Shown here: one piece after another, positions 30,279 to 44,119 of the stretch
How positions within the stretch are numbered: the stretch's first letter is position 1
How the letters are laid out: every line of letters starts with the position of its first letter
NCBI RefSeq assembly: GCF_000282335.1
Contig: NZ_AKJM01000002.1
Coordinates: 1-54,307 of the forward strand
Origin: Pseudomonas sp. GM48
GTDB lineage: Bacteria; Pseudomonadota; Gammaproteobacteria; Pseudomonadales; Pseudomonadaceae
DNA length: 54,307 nt
Direction of reading: 5' to 3'
Notes under the pieces: model-generated
The model's input: the letters and a program-made list of their open reading frames with translations, nothing else
The model's database searches: none
Told to the model about the DNA's origin: nothing
Translations under genes and position numbers: made by a program

Positions 30279-31742
30279 TCAACCCGCCAGGCCCGACTGT
30301 TGAACCAGGTTCAGCAGCGGTTGTGGGTACAGGCCGAGGAAGAAAGCCAGTACCGCGATAGCCAGCAGCATCACGCCGCCTGCACGTTGTTCCCAGTGCA
30401 GTTGAGCGTCGACGCGGCGCAGGTTCGGTTCGATCAGGTACAGGGTGACCATGACGCGCAGGTAGTAGAACACGCCGATGGCGCTGCCCAGTACCAGGGA
30501 ACCGACCAGCCACCACTGGTGCGACTCGACACCGGTGGCGATGATGTAGAACTTGCCGATGAAGCCCGCGGTCAGCGGGATACCGGCCAGGGACAGCATC
30601 ATCACGGTCAGCACGGCGGTCAGGTACGGACGGCGCCAGAACAGGCCGCGGTATTCGTACAGGGCGTCTGCGTCACGACCTTTGTACGGCGAGGACATCA
30701 GGGTGATCACGCCGAAGGCGCCGAGGCTGGTGATCACGTAAGTGACCAGGTACACGCCGATGGCTTCCACGGCCAGACCCTTGCTCGCCACCAGGGCGAT
30801 CAGCAGGTAGCCGAAGTGGGCGATGGACGAGTAACCCAGCAGACGCTTGAGGTTGCTCTGGGTCAGGGCCAGCAGGTTACCGAACAGGATCGACGCGATG
30901 GCGATGATGGTCAGTACGTTGCTCAGTACACCGCTGCTCGCCGCTGGCGAGATCTGGAACAGACGCACCATCACCGCGAACACGGCCACTTTCGAAGCGG
31001 TGGCCAGGAACGCTGCAACCGGCGCCGGAGCACCTTCGTACACGTCTGGAGTCCAGAGGTGGAACGGTACCAGCGACAGCTTGAACGCCAGGCCGATCAG
31101 CATCATGCCCAGGCCCAGTTGCGCCAGCGAGCTTGGCAGGCCGGTGGCCGCAAGGGCCTGGCCGATGCCGTTGAAGCTCAGGGAACCGGCGTCAGCGTAG
31201 AGCAGGGCCATACCGAACAACAGGAACGCGGAACCGGCGGCTGACAGCACCATGTACTTGATGCCGGCTTCCAGCGAACGCTTGTTGAAAAAGGCATAAG
31301 CCACCAGGCCGTAGACCGGCACCGACAGCAGTTCCAGACCGACGAACAACCCGGCCAGGTGCTGCGCGCTGACCAGAACCAGGCCACCGGCAGCGGACAT
31401 CAGGATCAGCAGGTACAGTTCTTCACGGTTGCCCGGGTAACCCGTGCCGCCATCGCCGAGGTAGGCGTGGGCGAGGGTGACACAAGCGAGGGTGGCGACC
31501 AGGATCAGCGCCATGTACAAGCAAGCGAAACTATCGATTTGCAGCAGTGGGGTCACAGCCAATGGCGCGACCTTCAAGGCTGGCAGGATCGACAGCAAAG
31601 CCAGGTTCAGACCCGCCACCGACAGCAGGAAGGTCTGGGAGTGGTTGCGGCGCCAGGCAATCGCCAGCATCACCACGATGATCGTGGCGCTGGTGATCAA
31701 CAACGGCGCAAGCGCGATAAAGTGTTGAGTCGTGAATTCCAT
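30279..31742 (-). CDS. nuoN: NADH-quinone oxidoreductase subunit N
   Basis: 487 residues (E. coli 485) with about 14 membrane helices, one of the three antiporter-like proton-pumping subunits of complex I. The start at 31742 ([15 protein letters not shown]) is supported by homologue length; an upstream in-frame codon at 31805 would enter nuoM. Conserved helix motifs include [20 protein letters not shown], with the key Glu on helix 5, and [20 protein letters not shown], with the conserved Lys and HxW-TPD. Last gene of the operon, followed by a terminator. Confidence 0.97.
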   Translation of the reverse strand: MEFTTQHFIALAPLLITSATIIVVMLAIAWRRNHSQTFLLSVAGLNLALLSILPALKVAPLAVTPLLQIDSFACLYMALILVATLACVTLAHAYLGDGGTGYPGNREELYLLILMSAAGGLVLVSAQHLAGLFVGLELLSVPVYGLVAYAFFNKRSLEAGIKYMVLSAAGSAFLLFGMALLYADAGSLSFNGIGQALAATGLPSSLAQLGLGMMLIGLAFKLSLVPFHLWTPDVYEGAPAPVAAFLATASKVAVFAVMVRLFQISPAASSGVLSNVLTIIAIASILFGNLLALTQSNLKRLLGYSSIAHFGYLLIALVASKGLAVEAIGVYLVTYVITSLGAFGVITLMSSPYKGRDADALYEYRGLFWRRPYLTAVLTVMMLSLAGIPLTAGFIGKFYIIATGVESHQWWLVGSLVLGSAIGVFYYLRVMVTLYLIEPNLRRVDAQLHWEQRAGGVMLLAIAVLAFFLGLYPQPLLNLVQQSGLAG

Positions 31743-31749
31743 AGCGCTC

Positions 31750-33282
31750 TTACCGGGCCGAAGCGAGTTGAGTGAAGGCGGTGCCGAGCCATTGCTGCAC
31801 GCCATGCATCGTAGCGGCAGAGGTATCGAGGAACGGTTGCGGGTAGACGCCGATGTAAATCAGCAGCGCTGCCAGACCGATCACCATGATCATTTCGCGA
31901 CCGTCCATGCCATGCAACACCGCGTCCGATTTCGACGGGCCGAAGTAGGCACGGTGGATCATGATCAGCGAGTAGACCGAACCGAACACCAGGCCGGACG
32001 TCGCGATGATGGTGACCCATGGGGCGATCGGGAAGGTACCGATCAGGATCAGGAACTCACCGACGAAGTTACCGGTAGCCGGCAAGCCCAGGGACGCTGC
32101 TGCGAAGAACAGGCTGAGGGCCGGCAGGTAAGCGATCTTCGACCACAGGCCACCCATCTCGCGCATGTCGCGGGTGTGGGTGCGTTCATACAGCTGGCCA
32201 CTCAGGATAAAGAGTGCCGCCGCCGACAGGCCGTGCGCCAGCATCTGCATCACCGCGCCCTGCAGCGCCAGTTGGCTGCCGGAGTAGATGCCGATCAGTA
32301 CGAAGCCCATGTGGGAAACGGACGAGAAGGCGATCAGACGCTTGATGTCGGTTTGTGCGAATGCCAGGAACGCACCGTAGAAAATCCCGATCAGACCCAG
32401 GGTCATCGCGAACGGCGCAAACTCGGCCGAGGCATTCGGGAACAGTGGCAGGGCGAAACGCAGCAAGCCGTAGGCCGCGGTCTTCAGCAAGATACCGGCG
32501 AGGTCGACGGAACCTGCGGTCGGCGCCTGGGCGTGAGCGTCAGGCAGCCAGGAGTGGAACGGTACGACCGGCAGCTTGACCGCGAAGGCGATGAAGAAAC
32601 CGAGCATCAGGATGTACTCGGTGGTCGTCGACATCTTGGTCTTCAACAGGTCGGCGTAGTTGAAGGTAATCACGCCGGTGTCGTTGAAGTTGACCAGTAC
32701 CAGACCCAGGATCGCCACCAGCATGATCAGGCCGGAAGCCTGAGTGAAGATGAAGAACTTGGTCGCCGCGTAGATCCGGGTTTTCTTGCCGTCCGAAGAA
32801 CTGTGACCCCAGAGCGCGATGAGGAAGTACATCGGCACCAGCATCATTTCCCAGAAGAAGAAGAACATGAACAGGTCGAGGGCGAGGAACACGCCGACGA
32901 CACCGCCCAGGATCCACATCAGGTTCAGGTGGAAGAAACCGACGTGACGCTGGATCTCTTTCCACGAGCAGAGTACCGAGAGGACACCCAGCAGACCGGT
33001 CAGCAGAATCATCAACAGCGACAGGCCGTCGAGGGCCAGGTGCACATTGATGCCGAAGCGCTCGATCCAGACGTGCTTGAACTCAAGCGCCCAGGTCGGA
33101 TCGGCGCCAGGTGCCGGTGCAAATGAATAGTCACCGTTGGCCCACAGCCAGAGGCCGAGGGAGAGCAGCAGGGACATGGTGATCAGCGCAATCCAGCGGG
33201 GGAGGGTGGCGCCGAAGCGCTCACCCATCCAGCACAGCAGGCCGCCGATGAAGGGGATCAGGATTAGCCAAGGCAGAATCAT
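31750..33282 (-). CDS. nuoM: NADH-quinone oxidoreductase subunit M
   Basis: 510 residues (E. coli 509), antiporter-like with about 14 helices. The helix-5 glutamate lies in [20 protein letters not shown], and the proton-channel lysine and histidine in [40 protein letters not shown] is the second conserved Lys region. It is 7 bp upstream of nuoN and 39 bp downstream of nuoL; that 39-bp gap holds no visible hairpin. Confidence 0.97.
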   Translation of the reverse strand: MILPWLILIPFIGGLLCWMGERFGATLPRWIALITMSLLLSLGLWLWANGDYSFAPAPGADPTWALEFKHVWIERFGINVHLALDGLSLLMILLTGLLGVLSVLCSWKEIQRHVGFFHLNLMWILGGVVGVFLALDLFMFFFFWEMMLVPMYFLIALWGHSSSDGKKTRIYAATKFFIFTQASGLIMLVAILGLVLVNFNDTGVITFNYADLLKTKMSTTTEYILMLGFFIAFAVKLPVVPFHSWLPDAHAQAPTAGSVDLAGILLKTAAYGLLRFALPLFPNASAEFAPFAMTLGLIGIFYGAFLAFAQTDIKRLIAFSSVSHMGFVLIGIYSGSQLALQGAVMQMLAHGLSAAALFILSGQLYERTHTRDMREMGGLWSKIAYLPALSLFFAAASLGLPATGNFVGEFLILIGTFPIAPWVTIIATSGLVFGSVYSLIMIHRAYFGPSKSDAVLHGMDGREMIMVIGLAALLIYIGVYPQPFLDTSAATMHGVQQWLGTAFTQLASAR

Positions 33283-33321
33283 GACGGGCTCAATTCCTTT
33301 CGCAAGTTCGCAAGGTTCATA

Positions 33322-35175
33322 TCAGACCGCTACCAGCACGACGGCGCCGATTACCAGCACGGCACCAGCAGCCATCGAGGCGGCATACCAACGCAGTTGA
33401 CCGGTCTCGGTACGGCTCAGGGCGGTGTGGCCGCCTTTGGCCATACGCGGGATCAGACCGATGGTCTGGTCCAGCGGGTCTTTGCGCAGGATGTGGTTGA
33501 TCGCCAGGTAAGGCTTGACGAACAGTTTGTCGTAGATCCAGTCGAAGCCCCAGGCAGCGAACCACCAGGCCGAGAGGATACGGCCGATACCGCTGTTGGC
33601 GATGGCGGTGACGAAGCGACGCTTGCCGAGGAACAGCAGCGCGGACAGCAGGATACCGGCCAGGGCGATGGCGCCCGAGGCGATTTCCAGGCTGTGCTTG
33701 GCTTCGCCGCCGGCATGGCCGACGCTTTCCGGCAACACGCCGTGCAGCGGTGGAACGATCATCGCGCCGATGGCGGTGGACAATACGATCAGCACCGACA
33801 GTGGCAGCCAGTGGGCGATGCCGTGACCGGCGTGGGCTTCGGTCTTCGCTTCACCATGGAACGCGATGAAGATCAGGCGGAAGGTGTACAACGAGGTCAT
33901 GAACGCGCCGACCAGACCCGCATACAGCAGACCGTGGTTGCCGCTGGCGAACGCCTCCCAGAGGATTTCGTCCTTGGAGTAGAAACCTGCGGTTACCAGA
34001 GGCAGGGCCGCCAGGGCCGCGCCGCCGACGATGAAGCTGGCGTAGGCCAGTGGCAGTTTCTTCCACAGGCCGCCCATCTTGAAGATGTTCTGCTCGTGGT
34101 GGCAGGCAACGATTACCGAACCGGAAGCAAGGAACAGCAGCGCCTTGAAGAAGGCGTGGGTCATCAGGTGGAAGATCGCGCCGTCCCAGGCACCAACGCC
34201 CAGGGCCAGGAACATGTAGCCGATCTGGCTCATGGTCGAGTAGGCGAGGATACGCTTGATGTCGGTCTGAACCAGGGCAGCAAAACCCGCCAGAACCAGG
34301 GTCACACCGCCAACGATGCCCACCAAGTGCAGGATTTCCGGCGCCAGGGTGAACAGGCCGTGGGTACGGGCGATCAGGTAGACGCCAGCGGTCACCATGG
34401 TCGCGGCGTGGATCAGTGCCGAAACCGGAGTAGGACCGGCCATCGCGTCCGCCAGCCAGGTTTGCAGCGGCAGTTGCGCGGATTTACCGACAGCGCCGCC
34501 CAGCAGCATCAGGGTGGCCATGACCATCCAGAAGTCGCCGGCCTGGAATTTCTGCGGAGCCAGCACCAGCAGTTCCTGAACGTTCAGCGTGCCCAGTTGG
34601 GCAAACAGAATGAACAGGCCGATGGCCATGAACACGTCACCGATACGGGTCACGATGAAAGCCTTGAGTGCGGCGTTACCATTGTTGCGGTTGCTGTAGT
34701 AGAAACCGATCAACAGGTACGAGCACAGGCCCACGCCTTCCCAACCGAAGTACACGAACAGCAGGTTATCGGCCAGGACCAGGAACAGCATGCTGGCGAT
34801 AAACAGGTTGGTGTAGGCGAAGAAACGCGAGTAGCCGTCTTCACCGCGCATGTACCAGGACGCGAACAGGTGGATCAGGAAGCCGACGCCGACGACCACG
34901 CCGAGCATGGTCACCGACAGGCCGTCCAGATACAGGGTGAAGGTCGGCGTGAAGCCTTCCACCGCCATCCATTGCCACAGCACCTGGGTGTAGTGGCCGC
35001 CTTCCGGCGGGGCAACGTTGAATTGCCAGATCACATAAGTCGCGACGATCGCCGACAGGCCAATGGAGCCGACGCCGATCAGCGCCGAGAGGTTTTCCGA
35101 GAGGCGTCCCCGGGAGAACGCCAGCAGCACAAAACCGATCAGAGGGAACAGGAAAGTCAGATAGAGAAGGTTCAT
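33322..35175 (-). CDS. nuoL: NADH-quinone oxidoreductase subunit L
   Basis: 617 residues (E. coli 613), the most distal antiporter-like subunit, whose long lateral helix HL near the C-terminus runs along the membrane arm. Conserved motifs: [20 protein letters not shown] (key Glu), [20 protein letters not shown] (Lys and the TWL-x-DAM signature) and [20 protein letters not shown]. It overlaps nuoK by 4 bp. Confidence 0.97.
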   Translation of the reverse strand: MNLLYLTFLFPLIGFVLLAFSRGRLSENLSALIGVGSIGLSAIVATYVIWQFNVAPPEGGHYTQVLWQWMAVEGFTPTFTLYLDGLSVTMLGVVVGVGFLIHLFASWYMRGEDGYSRFFAYTNLFIASMLFLVLADNLLFVYFGWEGVGLCSYLLIGFYYSNRNNGNAALKAFIVTRIGDVFMAIGLFILFAQLGTLNVQELLVLAPQKFQAGDFWMVMATLMLLGGAVGKSAQLPLQTWLADAMAGPTPVSALIHAATMVTAGVYLIARTHGLFTLAPEILHLVGIVGGVTLVLAGFAALVQTDIKRILAYSTMSQIGYMFLALGVGAWDGAIFHLMTHAFFKALLFLASGSVIVACHHEQNIFKMGGLWKKLPLAYASFIVGGAALAALPLVTAGFYSKDEILWEAFASGNHGLLYAGLVGAFMTSLYTFRLIFIAFHGEAKTEAHAGHGIAHWLPLSVLIVLSTAIGAMIVPPLHGVLPESVGHAGGEAKHSLEIASGAIALAGILLSALLFLGKRRFVTAIANSGIGRILSAWWFAAWGFDWIYDKLFVKPYLAINHILRKDPLDQTIGLIPRMAKGGHTALSRTETGQLRWYAASMAAGAVLVIGAVVLVAV

Positions 35176-35480
35176 CCGCGCATCTCACTGGCAGCGTCGA
35201 TATCGAGCGTGTGGAAGCGGCGATACAGTTGCAGCAGGATCGCCAGGCCAATACTGGCCTCGGCAGCTGCAAGGCTGATCACCAGGATGAACATGATCTG
35301 TCCATCCGGCTGCGCCCAGCGGCTACCGGCAACGATGAACGCCAGGGCGGAGGCATTCATCATGACCTCCAGGCTCATCAGCACGAAGAGAATGTTGCGG
35401 CGGACCATCAGGCCGACCAGACCGAGGCAGAACAGGATGCCGGCGACCGCCAGACCATGCTCCATAGGGATAGCAGGCAT
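35172..35480 (-). CDS. nuoK: NADH-quinone oxidoreductase subunit K
   Basis: 102 residues with three membrane helices (E. coli 100). The start at 35480 ([16 protein letters not shown]) is preferred to the ATG at 35486, because AAGGAG is 8 bp from it and only 2 bp from the earlier one; the earlier ATG overlaps the nuoJ stop. Membrane glutamates needed for proton transfer are visible in [15 protein letters not shown] and in the [14 protein letters not shown] region. Confidence 0.95.
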   Translation of the reverse strand: MPAIPMEHGLAVAGILFCLGLVGLMVRRNILFVLMSLEVMMNASALAFIVAGSRWAQPDGQIMFILVISLAAAEASIGLAILLQLYRRFHTLDIDAASEMRG

Positions 35481-35482
35481 CG

Positions 35483-35986
35483 TCATTGCTCCTTGGCTTC
35501 GTTACGGCCCAGATGGAACGCCGTGACGGCTGCGGCGAGCAGCAGCATCGAGGCGAGTTCGACCACCAGCAGGTACGGACCGAACAGGCTGATGCCCACG
35601 GCCTTGGCGTCTACGGTGGTGTGGCCGACGGCCTGGCCGCTATGGTGGGAGAACAGCACATACAGCAGTTCTACCAGCAGCAGCGCGGCGAGGAGGACCG
35701 GGCCGCCCCAGATACCGGGCTTGAGCCAGACGCGCTCTTGCTGAACCGAGGCCGGGCCCAGGTTCAGCATCATCACCACGAACACGAACAGCACCATGAT
35801 GGCGCCAGCGTATGCGATCACTTCCAGGACACCGGCAAACGGTGCGCCGAGGGCGAAGAACGTCATCGCCACGGCGATCAGCGAAATGATCAGGTAGAGC
35901 AGGGCGTGCACAGGGTTGGTGTTGGTGATCACGCGGAGCGTGGACACCACAGCGATACCCGATGCGAAATAGAAAGCGAATTCCAT
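35483..35986 (-). CDS. nuoJ: NADH-quinone oxidoreductase subunit J
   Basis: 167 residues (E. coli 184) with five membrane helices. The conserved segment [20 protein letters not shown] includes the pi-bulge region of helix 3, at the centre of the coupling path. It is 9 bp downstream of nuoI. Confidence 0.96.
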   Translation of the reverse strand: MEFAFYFASGIAVVSTLRVITNTNPVHALLYLIISLIAVAMTFFALGAPFAGVLEVIAYAGAIMVLFVFVVMMLNLGPASVQQERVWLKPGIWGGPVLLAALLLVELLYVLFSHHSGQAVGHTTVDAKAVGISLFGPYLLVVELASMLLLAAAVTAFHLGRNEAKEQ

Positions 35987-35995
35987 CTTTCTTCC

Positions 35996-36541
35996 TTAAG
36001 GCAGCAAGCTCTTCACGTTGATCGGTTCGGCTTCATTCTGCGCGGAGCCTTTCGGCTTACCGGCAATCGCCATACCTGCAACACGATAGAAGTTGTAATC
36101 AGGGTTTTTGCCGGGGCCGGAGATCAGCAGATCTTCTTTCTCGTAAACCAGGTCCTGACGTTTGAACTCGGCCATTTCGAAATCCGGCGTCAGCTGGATC
36201 GCGGTGGTCGGGCAGGCTTCCTCGCAGAGGCCGCAAAAGATGCAGCGCGAGAAGTTGATGCGGAAGAAGTCCGGGTACCAGCGACCGTCTTCGGTTTCAG
36301 CTTTCTGCAGCGAGATGCAACCGACCGGGCACGCCACGGCACACAGGTTGCAGGCTACGCAACGCTCTTCGCCGTCGGGGTCGCGGGTCAACACGATCCG
36401 GCCACGGAAGCGTGGCGGCAGGTACACCGCCTCTTCCGGATATTGCAGCGTGTCGCGCTTGCGGAAGGCATGGCCGAAGATCATCACCAGGCTGCGAAGC
36501 TGGGTGAAGAAGCCATGCACGATGTCAAAAATGTACTTCAT
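35996..36541 (-). CDS. nuoI: NADH-quinone oxidoreductase subunit I
   Basis: 181 residues (E. coli 180). Two ferredoxin-type [4Fe-4S] motifs, [17 protein letters not shown] and [17 protein letters not shown], bind clusters N6a and N6b, which lead electrons to NuoB. It has no membrane helices and lies on the cytoplasmic face near the quinone site. Third gene after nuoG in the transcript, with the fixed order G-H-I. Confidence 0.97.
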   Translation of the reverse strand: MKYIFDIVHGFFTQLRSLVMIFGHAFRKRDTLQYPEEAVYLPPRFRGRIVLTRDPDGEERCVACNLCAVACPVGCISLQKAETEDGRWYPDFFRINFSRCIFCGLCEEACPTTAIQLTPDFEMAEFKRQDLVYEKEDLLISGPGKNPDYNFYRVAGMAIAGKPKGSAQNEAEPINVKSLLP

Positions 36542-36553
36542 GATTCTCTATCC

Positions 36554-37561
36554 TCACTGAGCCGCGACGGCGGGCGTGTTGAGCAACACGATCGCAGCGG
36601 TCACCAGCATGTTGACGAGGGTCAGCGGCAGGCAGAACTTCCAGCTGAAATCCATCACTTGGTCATACCGTGGGCGCGGAATCGAGGCGCGCAGCAGGAT
36701 GAAGAACATGATGAAGAACGCGGTTTTCAGCGCGAACCAGATGAACGGGATCTGCGGCAGAATGCCGAACGGACCGTGCCAGCCACCGAAGAACAAGGTC
36801 ACCAGCAGCGCCGAGATCAGCACGATGCCGATGTACTCGCCGACGAAGAACATGCCCCATTTCATGCCGGCGTATTCAATGTGGTAACCGTCGGCCAGTT
36901 CCTGTTCCGCTTCCGGCTGGTCGAACGGGTGACGGTGAGTCACGGCGACGCCAGCGATGAAGAAGGTCAGGAAACCGAAGATCTGCGGAATGACGAACCA
37001 CATATTCTGCGCCTGGTATTCAACGATGTCGCGCATGTTGAACGAGCCGGCCTGGATCACGATGCCCATCAGCGACAGGCCCATGAACACTTCGTACGAC
37101 ACGGTTTGCGCCGAGGCCCGCAAGCTGCCCAGCAGGGCGAACTTGTTGTTGCTCGACCAGCCGGCGAACAGCACCGCGTAGACCGACAGACCGGCCATGG
37201 CGAAGAAGAACAGGATGCCGATGTTGATGTCCGCGACACCCCAGGTCGGGGTGATCGGGATAATTGCGAAGGCAATCAGCAAGGCGCTCATGGCCACGAC
37301 CGGCGCCAAAGTGAAGATCACTTTGTCGGCGAATGGCGGCGTCCAGTCTTCCTTGAAGAACATCTTGATCATGTCGGCTGCGATCTGGAACGCGCCGAAC
37401 GGGCCGACGCGGTTCGGACCGTAACGGTCCTGCCAGAGGGCGAGCAAGCGACGCTCGACCCAACTGAGCAGGGCGCCGCAGATCACTACGGCGAGCAGAA
37501 TCACCACGGCCTTGAGGACCGCGATGATCACGTCGATCACCTCAGGAGTGAACCAAGTCAT
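36554..37561 (-). CDS. nuoH: NADH-quinone oxidoreductase subunit H
   Basis: 335 residues (E. coli 325) with about eight membrane helices; it forms the quinone entry chamber. The charged cytoplasmic loop with the E-channel residues appears as [19 protein letters not shown] and [15 protein letters not shown]; the early segment [20 protein letters not shown] is diagnostic. It overlaps nuoG by 4 bp (ATGA). Confidence 0.97.
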   Translation of the reverse strand: MTWFTPEVIDVIIAVLKAVVILLAVVICGALLSWVERRLLALWQDRYGPNRVGPFGAFQIAADMIKMFFKEDWTPPFADKVIFTLAPVVAMSALLIAFAIIPITPTWGVADINIGILFFFAMAGLSVYAVLFAGWSSNNKFALLGSLRASAQTVSYEVFMGLSLMGIVIQAGSFNMRDIVEYQAQNMWFVIPQIFGFLTFFIAGVAVTHRHPFDQPEAEQELADGYHIEYAGMKWGMFFVGEYIGIVLISALLVTLFFGGWHGPFGILPQIPFIWFALKTAFFIMFFILLRASIPRPRYDQVMDFSWKFCLPLTLVNMLVTAAIVLLNTPAVAAQ

Positions 37562-40272
37562 TGAGCTGCCTCCTGCAGACCGTCAACGGATTTGCCAAAG
37601 ATTGCTGGCGGAATGCCGGCGATGCCCGCAGGCAATGCCACCAGGCCTGCGCCCAGTTCTTCATTGATCCGCAGCGGCAGACGCAGGGTCTGGCCGGCCA
37701 CGTTCAGGCTCAGCATGGCACCGTCGTTGACGCCCAGGCGGTCGGCTTCGGACTTGGCCAGTGCGACGTAGGCAGCCGGAATGCGTTCCTGAACCGGAGC
37801 GGCTTTCGAGGAGTTCTCTTCGCTGCCGAACAGGTGGAAGAACGGCACTACCTGCCAGGTGCCCTGGGCCGGGTTGAACGCACGCGGAACGCTGGCGAAC
37901 CAGTTCAGCGAGTCACCGCTGGTTTCGATCAGGCGAGTGCCCGGGTCGCCAGCGCGGATGTGACCACCGACTTCATCCTGGAACTTGTTCCAGGCTTGCG
38001 GCGAGTTCCAGCCCGGAGACCAGGCGAATGGCACTTGCTGACGCGGTTCTGCCGAACCCGAGTAACCTTCCATCGAGAAGGCGAACGCGGTGTCCTTGTC
38101 CTGCGAGGTACGCGGTTCGTGCACGCTGATGTCGGCGCGCATGGCGGTACGACCGGAGTAGCGCAGCGGTTCACGGGCCAGTTTCATGCCCTTGATGCGG
38201 AACGCGGCGGATGGTGCAGCGTCGACAATGCGGTTCAGAATCGGCGTGCTGGAAGCGACAGCGGCGGTGGCGTGGTCCAGTTGGGTCCAGTCGATCGGCT
38301 GGTTCAGCAGGGTGGCGCGCAGGGCATGCAGCCAGCGCCAGCCTTCGTGAACCAGAATGCTCGCGTCCAGGTACTTCGGATCGAAAACCTGGAAGAAGCG
38401 CTGGGCGCGACCTTCCTGGCTGACCAGGGTACCGTCGCCCTCAGCGAAGCTGGCGGCTGGCAGAACCAGGTGCGCGCGATCGCTGGTGGCGGTCTTCTGG
38501 TGGTCCGCGACGATCAGCACTTTCGCGGCGGTCAGTGCAGCATCAACCTTGGCTTTGTCGGTACGGGTGTACAGATCGTTTTCCAGTACGACGATGGCGT
38601 CGGCCTTGCCATCGATTACTGCTTGCAGCGCGGCGTCGACCGATTCGCCACCGAGCATGGCCAGGCCAAGGCTGTTGGCCTCTGGCACGATCAGGCTGAT
38701 GGAACCGTTCTTCTCGCGCAGCTTCAGGGCCTTGGCGATGTTCGCGGCCGCTTCGATCAGGGCTTTGGAGCCCAGGGAAGTGCCGGCGATGATCAGTGGA
38801 CGCTTGGCTGCGAGCAGGGCGTCGGCAATGCGCTTGGCCAGTTCGAGGGCTTCCGCGTCCAGACCTTCTACGGCTGGAGCGCTGGCATCGAGGGCGTGAG
38901 CCACGGCGAAACCGATGCGGGCCAGGTCGTCGGGAGCTGCGTGAACGCATTCTTCGGCGATGTCGTCGAGCTTGGTTTCAGCCAGGCTGGCGATGAACAG
39001 CGGGTTCAGCGCGTGCTGGCCGATGTTCTTCACGGCGGCGTCGAGCCAAGGCTGAACGCGCATGGCATCGGCCATGTCTTCGGCCTTACCCTTGACCGAT
39101 TGACGCAGGGACAGGGCCATGCGTGCAGCGGTCTGGGTCAGGTCTTCACCGAGGACGAACACGGCGTCGTGGTCTTCGATGTCGCGCATGTTCGGTACTG
39201 GCAGCGGGCTGTCTTTCAGCACTTGCAGGACCAGGCGGATGCGTTCCAGTTCGGACGCTTCGATACCCGAGTAGAAGTGCTCGGCACCGACCAGTTCGCG
39301 CAACGCGTAGTTGCTTTCGAGGCTGGCGCGAGGCGAGCCGATACCGACGATGTTGCGACCGCGCAGCAGGTCGGCGGCTTTATCCAGCGCTTCGTCGAGG
39401 CTCAGCTTGGTGCCGCCCGCCAGCAGTGGCTGACGCGGACGGTCTTCGCGGTTGACGTAGCCATAGCCGAAACGGCCACGGTCGCACAGGAAGTACTGGT
39501 TCACCGAACCGTTGTAACGGTTTTCGATGCGACGCAGTTCGCCGTAACGCTCGCCCGGAGAAATGTTGCAACCGCTGGAGCAGCCATGGCAGATGCTCGG
39601 CGAGAACTGCATGTCCCACTTGCGGTTGTAGCGCTCGGAGTGAGTCTTGTCGGTGAACACACCGGTCGGGCAGACCTCGGTAAGGTTGCCGGAGAACTCG
39701 CTTTCCAGGACGCCATCTTCAACGCGACCGAAGTACACGTTGTCGTGTGCGCCGTATACACCCAAGTCGGTGCCGCCGGCGTAGTCCTTGTAGAAGCGCA
39801 CGCAGCGGTAGCAAGCGATGCAGCGGTTCATTTCGTGGGAAATGAACGGGCCCAGTTGCTGGTTCTGGTGGGTACGCTTGGTGAAGCGGTAACGGCGCTC
39901 GTTGTGGCCGGTCATTACCGTCATGTCTTGCAGGTGGCAGTGACCGCCTTCTTCACAGACCGGGCAGTCGTGAGGATGGTTGGTCATCAGCCATTCGACA
40001 ACACTGGCGCGGAACGCCTTGGACTCTTCATCTTCGATGGAGATCCAGGTGTTGTCGGTGGCAGGGGTCATGCAGGACATCACGATACGACCACGGGTGT
40101 CGTTTTCGTCGGTGTACTGCTTGACCGCGCACTGGCGGCAAGCGCCAACGCTGCCAAGGGCAGGGTGCCAGCAGAAATAAGGGATATCGAGGCCTAGCGA
40201 CAGACATGCCTGTAACAGGTTGTCTGCCCCATCGACTTCGAGCTCTTTGCCGTCTACGTGGATAGTGGCCAT
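37558..40272 (-). CDS. nuoG: NADH-quinone oxidoreductase subunit G
   Basis: 904 residues (E. coli 908), the large iron-sulfur subunit of the NADH-oxidising arm. The N-terminal ferredoxin domain has the [2Fe-2S] cysteines ([20 protein letters not shown]), followed by the His-Cys3 cluster ([19 protein letters not shown]), two-cluster segment [13 protein letters not shown], and the [13 protein letters not shown] motif of the extra cluster N7. The rest is a molybdopterin-oxidoreductase-like domain without cofactor. It is separated from nuoF by 137 bp, the longest gap in the operon, which holds a hairpin. Confidence 0.97.
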   Translation of the reverse strand: MATIHVDGKELEVDGADNLLQACLSLGLDIPYFCWHPALGSVGACRQCAVKQYTDENDTRGRIVMSCMTPATDNTWISIEDEESKAFRASVVEWLMTNHPHDCPVCEEGGHCHLQDMTVMTGHNERRYRFTKRTHQNQQLGPFISHEMNRCIACYRCVRFYKDYAGGTDLGVYGAHDNVYFGRVEDGVLESEFSGNLTEVCPTGVFTDKTHSERYNRKWDMQFSPSICHGCSSGCNISPGERYGELRRIENRYNGSVNQYFLCDRGRFGYGYVNREDRPRQPLLAGGTKLSLDEALDKAADLLRGRNIVGIGSPRASLESNYALRELVGAEHFYSGIEASELERIRLVLQVLKDSPLPVPNMRDIEDHDAVFVLGEDLTQTAARMALSLRQSVKGKAEDMADAMRVQPWLDAAVKNIGQHALNPLFIASLAETKLDDIAEECVHAAPDDLARIGFAVAHALDASAPAVEGLDAEALELAKRIADALLAAKRPLIIAGTSLGSKALIEAAANIAKALKLREKNGSISLIVPEANSLGLAMLGGESVDAALQAVIDGKADAIVVLENDLYTRTDKAKVDAALTAAKVLIVADHQKTATSDRAHLVLPAASFAEGDGTLVSQEGRAQRFFQVFDPKYLDASILVHEGWRWLHALRATLLNQPIDWTQLDHATAAVASSTPILNRIVDAAPSAAFRIKGMKLAREPLRYSGRTAMRADISVHEPRTSQDKDTAFAFSMEGYSGSAEPRQQVPFAWSPGWNSPQAWNKFQDEVGGHIRAGDPGTRLIETSGDSLNWFASVPRAFNPAQGTWQVVPFFHLFGSEENSSKAAPVQERIPAAYVALAKSEADRLGVNDGAMLSLNVAGQTLRLPLRINEELGAGLVALPAGIAGIPPAIFGKSVDGLQEAAQ

Positions 40273-40374
40273 GGTTCAAAGTTCTTCGTTGGCCCGGTGT
40301 CAGCGGGCGTGGCTAATGGAATCTTGTTATCCGCGTGAATCAACACAGCCGTTAAAGGCGTCATCACACGAAAA

Positions 40375-40396
40375 GCGAAGGGCACGGACCCTTCGC
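40375..40396 (-). other. Hairpin between nuoF and nuoG
   Basis: GCGAAGGG-CACGGA-CCCTTCGC forms a perfect 8-bp stem, flanked on both sides by short A/T runs. Read in the operon direction (minus strand) it is followed by TTTTCG, too short for an efficient terminator. It sits 13 bp after the nuoF stop and about 100 bp before nuoG, so partial termination or mRNA processing is possible. Confidence 0.6.
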
Positions 40397-40409
40397 CTTT
40401 TTAAAGCGT

Positions 40410-41765
40410 TTACGCGCCGACCAGGATCGGCCTTGCCAGAGGCGGGACGGTGGCGCTGACAGGCGCGATACCGGCTTCGAACTCATGGCGGAAGTATTTG
40501 ATTGCGCTGCCCAACGGCTCCACGGCGCCCGGTGCGTGAGCACAGAAGGTCTTGCCTGGGCCGAGGAAACCGACCAGACCCAGCAAGGTCTCGATGTCGC
40601 CTGGCTGGCCTTCACCGTTCTCGATGGCCATCAGGAGCTTGACGCTCCATGGCAAGCCATCGCGGCAAGGGGTGCAGAAGCCACAGGATTCGCGGGCGAA
40701 GAACTGCTCCATGTTGCGCAGCAGGGACACCATGTTGACGCTGTCGTCCACCGCCATGGCCAGGCCGGTACCCATACGGGTGCCCACTTTGGCGATGCCG
40801 CCGGCGTACATTTGTGCGTCCAGGTGTTCCGGCAACAGGAAGCCAGTACCGGCGCCGCCAGGCTGCCAGCACTTGAGCTTGTAACCGTCGCGCATGCCAC
40901 CGGCGTAGTCTTCGAACAGCTCGCGACCGGTGACGCCGAACGGCAGTTCCCACAGGCCCGGGTTCTTGACCTTGCCGGAGAAGCCCATGAGCTTGGTGCC
41001 CATGTCTTCGCTACCTTCGCGAGCCAACGATTTGTACCAGTCCACGCCGTCGGCAATGATCGCCGGCACGTTGCACAGGGTTTCAACGTTGTTCACGCAA
41101 GTCGGCTTGCCCCACACGCCAACGGCGGCCGGGAAGGGCGGCTTGGAGCGCGGGTTGGCGCGGCGGCCTTCGAGGGAGTTGATCAGTGCGGTTTCTTCAC
41201 CACAGATATAACGCCCGGCACCGGTGTGGACGAACAGCTCGAAATCGAAACCGCTGCCCAGGATGTTCTTGCCCAGCAGGCCTGCGGCCTTGGCTTCTTC
41301 CACGGCACGGTTGAGGTGCTTGGCAGCGGTGGTGTACTCGCCACGCAGGAAGATGTAGCCACGGTAGGTTTTCAGTGCACGGGCACTGATCAGCATGCCT
41401 TCGATCAGCAAATGGGGCAGTTGCTCCATCAGCATGCGGTCTTTCCAGGTGTTCGGCTCCATTTCATCCGCGTTGCACAGCAGGTAGCGGATGTTGATGG
41501 ATTCGTCCTTGGGCATCAGGCCCCACTTCACACCGGTGGGGAAGCCTGCACCGCCGCGACCCTTGAGGCCGGAGTCTTTCACGGTCTGGACGATGTCGTC
41601 CTGGGCCATGTCGGCGAAGGCCTTGCGCGCAGCGGCGTAACCGTTCTTGGCCTGGTACTCGTCGAGCCATACGGCTTCGCCGTCGTCGCGCAGACGCCAG
41701 GTGAGCGGGTGAGTCTCGGCCGAACGCTTGATGCGGTTGGCTGGACCGAAAGAAGTCAGGGTCAT
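40410..41765 (-). CDS. nuoF: NADH-quinone oxidoreductase subunit F
   Basis: 451 residues (E. coli 445). Binds NADH, FMN and the [4Fe-4S] cluster N3. FMN/NADH motifs: [20 protein letters not shown] and [18 protein letters not shown]; the cluster cysteines appear as [11 protein letters not shown] plus a later Cys in [10 protein letters not shown]. Start at 41765 overlaps nuoE by 4 bp. Electrons enter complex I here. Confidence 0.97.
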   Translation of the reverse strand: MTLTSFGPANRIKRSAETHPLTWRLRDDGEAVWLDEYQAKNGYAAARKAFADMAQDDIVQTVKDSGLKGRGGAGFPTGVKWGLMPKDESINIRYLLCNADEMEPNTWKDRMLMEQLPHLLIEGMLISARALKTYRGYIFLRGEYTTAAKHLNRAVEEAKAAGLLGKNILGSGFDFELFVHTGAGRYICGEETALINSLEGRRANPRSKPPFPAAVGVWGKPTCVNNVETLCNVPAIIADGVDWYKSLAREGSEDMGTKLMGFSGKVKNPGLWELPFGVTGRELFEDYAGGMRDGYKLKCWQPGGAGTGFLLPEHLDAQMYAGGIAKVGTRMGTGLAMAVDDSVNMVSLLRNMEQFFARESCGFCTPCRDGLPWSVKLLMAIENGEGQPGDIETLLGLVGFLGPGKTFCAHAPGAVEPLGSAIKYFRHEFEAGIAPVSATVPPLARPILVGA

Positions 41766-42259
41766 ACGTAGCCCTCGAGCAATTTGGCAACGCCGGCAGG
41801 CTGCACATCACCGAAAGTGTCGTCGTCGATCATCAACGCCGGCGCCTTGTCGCAGTTGCCGAGGCAGCAGACCGGCAACAGGGTGAAACGACCGTCGGTA
41901 GTGGTCTGCCCCAGGCCGATGCCCAGCTTGCTCTGGATCTCGCTGACCACGGACTCGTGGCCGCCGATGTAGCAGACCATGCTGTCGCAGACGCGAATGA
42001 TGTGACGGCCGACCGGCTGACGGAAGATCTGGCTATAGAACGTCGCCACACCTTCAACGTCGCTGGCCGGGATGCCGAGGATCTCGCCGATGGCGTACAG
42101 GGCGCCGTCCGGCACCCAGCCACGTTCCTTCTGGACGATCTTCAGGGCTTCGATCGACGCCGCGCGCGGATCTTCGTAGTGATGCAACTCGTGCTCGATG
42201 GCCGAGCGCTCGGTTTCGCTCAGGGCGAAACGGTCTGTCTGGATAAGCGTGCTGTTCAT
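41762..42259 (-). CDS. nuoE: NADH-quinone oxidoreductase subunit E
   Basis: 165 residues (E. coli 166), a thioredoxin-like [2Fe-2S] (N1a) protein. The four cluster cysteines lie in [12 protein letters not shown] (first pair region) and [13 protein letters not shown]. Partner of NuoF in the NADH dehydrogenase module. Two bp downstream of nuoCD. Confidence 0.97.
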   Translation of the reverse strand: MNSTLIQTDRFALSETERSAIEHELHHYEDPRAASIEALKIVQKERGWVPDGALYAIGEILGIPASDVEGVATFYSQIFRQPVGRHIIRVCDSMVCYIGGHESVVSEIQSKLGIGLGQTTTDGRFTLLPVCCLGNCDKAPALMIDDDTFGDVQPAGVAKLLEGYV

Positions 42260-42261
42260 GC

Positions 42262-44052
<1,791 letters not shown>

Positions 44053-44119
44053 TTATCGCTTTCGGTCAACGTAAAGAATGAAGCCAGGTTCTCGTTCTAT
44101 GGAAAGAAGCAGATCTGGA

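Noticed and set aside
33397..37564. Long plus-strand frames (709 and 692 codons) opposite nuoL, nuoK, nuoJ, nuoI and nuoH
   Set aside because: They cross several certain minus-strand genes and their boundaries, and their products are low-complexity, rich in Gln, Glu, His and Asp, as usual for GC-bias shadows.
37561..40197. An 878-codon open frame on the plus strand opposite nuoG
   Set aside because: Antisense to a fully recognisable NuoG with all cluster cysteines. Long antisense frames are expected from the strong GC3 bias; the product has no recognisable domain.
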